Positions 61,260 to 64,000 of a DNA stretch of 64,000 bases are shown here, one piece after another. Each line of letters begins with the position of its first letter. The stretch's first letter is position 1. The DNA comes from Chryseobacterium kimseyorum (GTDB lineage: Bacteria; Bacteroidota; Bacteroidia; Flavobacteriales; Weeksellaceae): the NCBI RefSeq assembly GCF_025971945.1, contig NZ_JAPDHW010000008.1, positions 141,334 to 205,333 of the forward strand, written 5' to 3'. A model generated the notes under the pieces. That model was not told the DNA's origin. It saw only the letters and a program-made list of their open reading frames with translations, and made no database searches. A program made the position numbers and the translations under genes.

Positions 61260-62615
61260 TTATTTCACCTTTTTACAATTAATCGATTGCTTCCCCTGCG
61301 TCAATTTAATCCCAGTAACTTCGTCTTTTTTGCCGAGCAAGAATTGGAGTTCTGCGCCAGCTTCGAAAGAATAAAAATCGTTATCACCTCTCCTTTTCAG
61401 CAATGCTTTTCTGCTTTCTTTTTCGTTCTCGTCTTCGTTGTACATTTCGATGAATAGATGATTTTTTCCTGCCTGAGTTATTTTAAATTTGCCTAAAGTA
61501 ATCAATCCGGCGAGTTTTGCTTTGTATATTCCATTGTAAATTTCTGTTGGTGGCGCGGTTTTACTTTGATAAGTTGTAAAATCGGGCGTTTTATATTTTT
61601 TCTGATAATATTTTGAAGCTACAGCAACAACCATCTCGTTCAATTTCACATTGGTGCCGTTTGTGAGAATGACAATACTGAATTGATCCTCAGTTAAATA
61701 CGCAGCACCAGAGCGGAATTCATCGATTCTTCCTGTGTGTCCGTAACCTATTTTTCCGTAGAATGGTGTTTTTTGAAAACCATATCCGAATGCTGTTGCA
61801 TTGGTTTTTTCCATTTGCTCTAGTGATTTTTTTGAAACCAGATTTCCATTAAAAAGTGCATGCATCAGTTTCGACAAATCTTCTGTCGTAGAAACGATAT
61901 TTCCTGCGGAAAAAGTAAAACTTGGGTGCGTATCAGATTCTTTAGACCAATTTTCTCCGTCAAATAGATAAGAATTATTTCTTTTAGAATATTCAGTTTC
62001 AGAAGTTTCGCAATAGGTATTTTGCAATCCGATTTTGTTGGTAATTCTTGCTTTTACATTCTCTGCGTAAGATTTCTTGGTAATATCTTCTATGATAAAA
62101 CCCAAAAGTGTGTAGTTAGAATTGCTGTAACTGCAATCTTTTTCCGGCTTGAAATCGGGTTTTCCTTGTTGGATGATTTTGAGTAAATCTTCTCTTGTGT
62201 AATTTTTATTTTTTTGGTTGTAATAATCTTCCCATTCCAGGTAATTGTAGATTCCGCTGGTGTGGTTCAACATACTCCCGATGGTAATAATCTCGGAATT
62301 TTTAATGGCAGGAAAATAGGTATTGAGCTTCGTATCAAGTGATAATTTACCTTCCTCGATGAGTTGAAACACAACTACAGCCGTAAAAATTTTGGTGATA
62401 GAACCAATTCTATATTGATCGGAATTGTTTGCAAATTTGTTGAAATCGCCTTTGTAAACCGTTTCACCATTTTTTTGAAGCATCACACTTCCAGAAAATG
62501 CATTGTTTTCCTGAAAATAATTCAACAGGCTGTCAATCGATTTTTTGTAATCTGAGTTTTGGGCTGAAACGAAACCAAAAACATTTAATACAATTAAAAA
62601 GCAGAGTTTTTTCAT
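61260..62615 (-). CDS. Class C beta-lactamase-type serine hydrolase
   Basis: 451 residues: signal peptide (...FGFVSAQ), the S72-x2-K75 nucleophile motif (RIGSITKIF), the Tyr motif YSNSNYTLLG and the third motif HTG (GYGHTGRIDEF). A C-terminal domain of about 100 residues follows (YNGIYKAKLAGLITL). Such proteins are often peptidases or esterases rather than true beta-lactamases; class C beta-lactamase activity cannot be inferred. Divergent from the LytS-type kinase. Confidence 0.88.
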   Translation of the reverse strand: MKKLCFLIVLNVFGFVSAQNSDYKKSIDSLLNYFQENNAFSGSVMLQKNGETVYKGDFNKFANNSDQYRIGSITKIFTAVVVFQLIEEGKLSLDTKLNTYFPAIKNSEIITIGSMLNHTSGIYNYLEWEDYYNQKNKNYTREDLLKIIQQGKPDFKPEKDCSYSNSNYTLLGFIIEDITKKSYAENVKARITNKIGLQNTYCETSETEYSKRNNSYLFDGENWSKESDTHPSFTFSAGNIVSTTEDLSKLMHALFNGNLVSKKSLEQMEKTNATAFGYGFQKTPFYGKIGYGHTGRIDEFRSGAAYLTEDQFSIVILTNGTNVKLNEMVVAVASKYYQKKYKTPDFTTYQSKTAPPTEIYNGIYKAKLAGLITLGKFKITQAGKNHLFIEMYNEDENEKESRKALLKRRGDNDFYSFEAGAELQFLLGKKDEVTGIKLTQGKQSINCKKVK

Positions 62616-62810
62616 AGTTCAATCTTTATTTAATGTAAAAGTATGTTGATCACCGCAGTTTATTTTGGTTTTTTTGACCAATACCACTTCAACTTGGACG
62701 TAAATTTTTGGTAATGAATAATCAATGTTTGTCAATAAAAAACACGTATTCGTGTAAAAAATAATCTTCTGGTTCCGAAAATATTTAACTTAGCGCTTTT
62801 ATGTTAACAA

Positions 62811-63860
62811 ATGAAATTATTGAAAGGATTTAATTTTCTGAGATTATTCTTAAACCTTGTATTCACAGGCTTTATACTATTTGCTGCGGTTAATAATAAT
62901 GAGAAAAATTTGCATTTAAGTTTTATTTTTCTTTACAATATTTTGCTTTTCGTTCCTGCGTGGATTAATAATTTTTGGTTCCTTCCGAAACTTCGAAAGA
63001 ACAAGAAAATAAAGCGTTATTTAATTTCTGTACTTGCGCTTTTTATCGCTTCAATCATTACTTTAGGGCAATATTTGAAATGGTTGTATTCTCAATTTAA
63101 CACCACAAAATTGGTCGATTTTACACCATTTGCGATTACTTCTCCAGCACCAAAATCATTAGAAAAATATCAACATTATGTTGATGTCTTTCCAGGAATT
63201 CTCGTTTTAATGATTGTGATGACGATTGGTTATGCGGTGCAAGAATTTTTATTAAAAATTAAAAAAGAAGAAAAAATAAATACCCAACAAACCCTTGCAG
63301 AATTGAGTTTGTTGAAATCCCAAATCAGTCCGCATTTTCTTTTTAATGTTTTGAACAGTTTATACGCTTTATCGCTTAAAAAATCGGAGGAAACGCCGGA
63401 TGTCATTTTGAAACTGTCTGATATTCTGCGATATTCTTTGTATGAATCGCAGGAAAAAGAAATCTCCATCATCAAAGAAATTCAAATTCTGAATACGTAT
63501 ATTGATATTGAAAAACTAAGGATTTCTGAAAATGCAAACATCACTTTTAATCATGATGAAGTAAAAGATTCGGTGAAAATTGCGCCAATGCTTTTGTTGT
63601 CATTGATAGAAAATGCTTTCAAACACGGCACCGATTCTACCATCGAAACTTCCCATATCAAAGCTTTTTTAAGTTGCGCTGATAAAAGTCTTATCTTTAA
63701 TTGTGAAAATAGTTTTAAAGAATCTTCACAAAAAGATTTTGGCGGAATTGGCATAGAAAACATCCGAAAACGCCTGCAATTGCTGTATCCATCAAAACAT
63801 ATTTTTGAAATTGAAAAATACAAAGACACATTCAAAGTTACCCTCGAAATAAAATTTTAG
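62811..63860 (+). CDS. LytS-family sensor histidine kinase
   Basis: 349 residues: four transmembrane helices (about 8-150), then the His_kinase domain with phosphoacceptor H175 (LKSQISPHFLFNVLNSLYAL), and an ATPase with SLIENAFKHGT and GIGIENIRKRL. Typical of Bacteroidota LytS/LytTR pairs. Its regulator starts three bases later. Confidence 0.92.
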   Translation: MKLLKGFNFLRLFLNLVFTGFILFAAVNNNEKNLHLSFIFLYNILLFVPAWINNFWFLPKLRKNKKIKRYLISVLALFIASIITLGQYLKWLYSQFNTTKLVDFTPFAITSPAPKSLEKYQHYVDVFPGILVLMIVMTIGYAVQEFLLKIKKEEKINTQQTLAELSLLKSQISPHFLFNVLNSLYALSLKKSEETPDVILKLSDILRYSLYESQEKEISIIKEIQILNTYIDIEKLRISENANITFNHDEVKDSVKIAPMLLLSLIENAFKHGTDSTIETSHIKAFLSCADKSLIFNCENSFKESSQKDFGGIGIENIRKRLQLLYPSKHIFEIEKYKDTFKVTLEIKF

Positions 63861-63863
63861 AAA

Positions 63864-64000
63864 ATGACGAAAATAAGATGTTTGGTAGTTGACGATGAAA
63901 AGCTGGCTCAGGAAGTTTTGATTCATCATATTTCAAAATTTGAGATTTTGCAGCTAGAAGGCGTTTGCAATAATGTTTTTGAATTGATTGCGTTTTTAAA
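63864..64000 (+). CDS. LytTR-type response regulator, N-terminal part
   Basis: Only the first 45 or so residues are in the window, running off the end. The receiver start MTKIRCLVVDDEKLAQEVL carries the acidic D10-D11-E12 pocket. The LytTR DNA-binding domain is expected downstream because of the LytS partner, but is not seen. Confidence 0.85.
   Translation, partial: MTKIRCLVVDDEKLAQEVLIHHISKFEILQLEGVCNNVFELIAFL

Noticed and set aside
1-64000. CRISPR arrays, insertion sequences, phage or conjugation genes.
   Set aside because: No regularly spaced identical repeats, transposase or structural phage genes were seen in the window.

Overview
The window looks like a chromosomal segment of a flavobacterium of the Chryseobacterium/Weeksellaceae type. 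This rests on the AT-rich composition, GLPGLI, DUF5686 and TPR-AraC proteins, Bacteroidota promoter boxes (TAnnTTTG) before many genes, and the housekeeping set seen (MutL, UvrB, SecA, MenD, L21/L27). The genus is inferred from protein style, not proved. No rRNA, CRISPR array, transposase or intact tRNA was seen.

Layout. 0-0.2 kb: the 3' end of a GIY-YIG-like nuclease gene whose last codons run into a broken tRNA-Asn-like sequence. 0.4-11.6 kb: an outer-membrane DUF5686 protein, rplU-rpmA, a GLPGLI protein, a lipoprotein/acyltransferase pair, miaE-DUF502, and an operon of a DsbA-like protein, an FAD monooxygenase and a PLP aminotransferase. 11.7-17.3 kb: the most unusual part, a duplicated cassette of tiny membrane proteins on the minus strand around a plus-strand PAS-LuxR regulator. 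Three small families (called A, B and C here) recur in the order B...A...C. The left copy encloses a secreted two-DTG aspartyl protease and a small beta-barrel protein; the right copy encloses a TraB-like secreted protein. One B copy is a full-length pseudogene. The 264-bp divergent region between the regulator and the left cassette carries four copies of a CTACAC-N4-GTGTAG-like site placed around two predicted promoters.

17.5-23.6 kb: a TPR-AraC membrane regulator, a soluble PQQ-type sugar dehydrogenase, and a BlaI/BlaR1-like pair with a BlaI operator over its own promoter. 23.7-34.9 kb: uvrB, a minus-strand membrane-protein operon (two paralogues, an AI-2E-family transporter, DUF3820), the folate genes pabB-pabC, menD, a 2-oxoglutarate-type oxygenase, a PA0069-type radical SAM protein and a small His-rich membrane protein. 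35-43.5 kb: a large AsmA-like protein, DUF2797, a sugar-nucleotide epimerase, DUF2795 and secA. 43.7-47.1 kb: an iron-uptake pair (TonB-dependent siderophore receptor, PepSY membrane protein) with similar AT-rich palindromic elements near both promoters.

47.2-64 kb: an ROK kinase without the usual zinc cysteines, msrA, two two-component systems, a USP-like protein with a YoaK-type membrane protein, mutL (without a recognisable endonuclease motif), a rhomboid protease, two tandem endonuclease/exonuclease/phosphatase paralogues, two small lipoproteins, a class-C-type serine hydrolase, and a LytS/LytTR pair cut by the window end. Strong intrinsic terminators separate most units.
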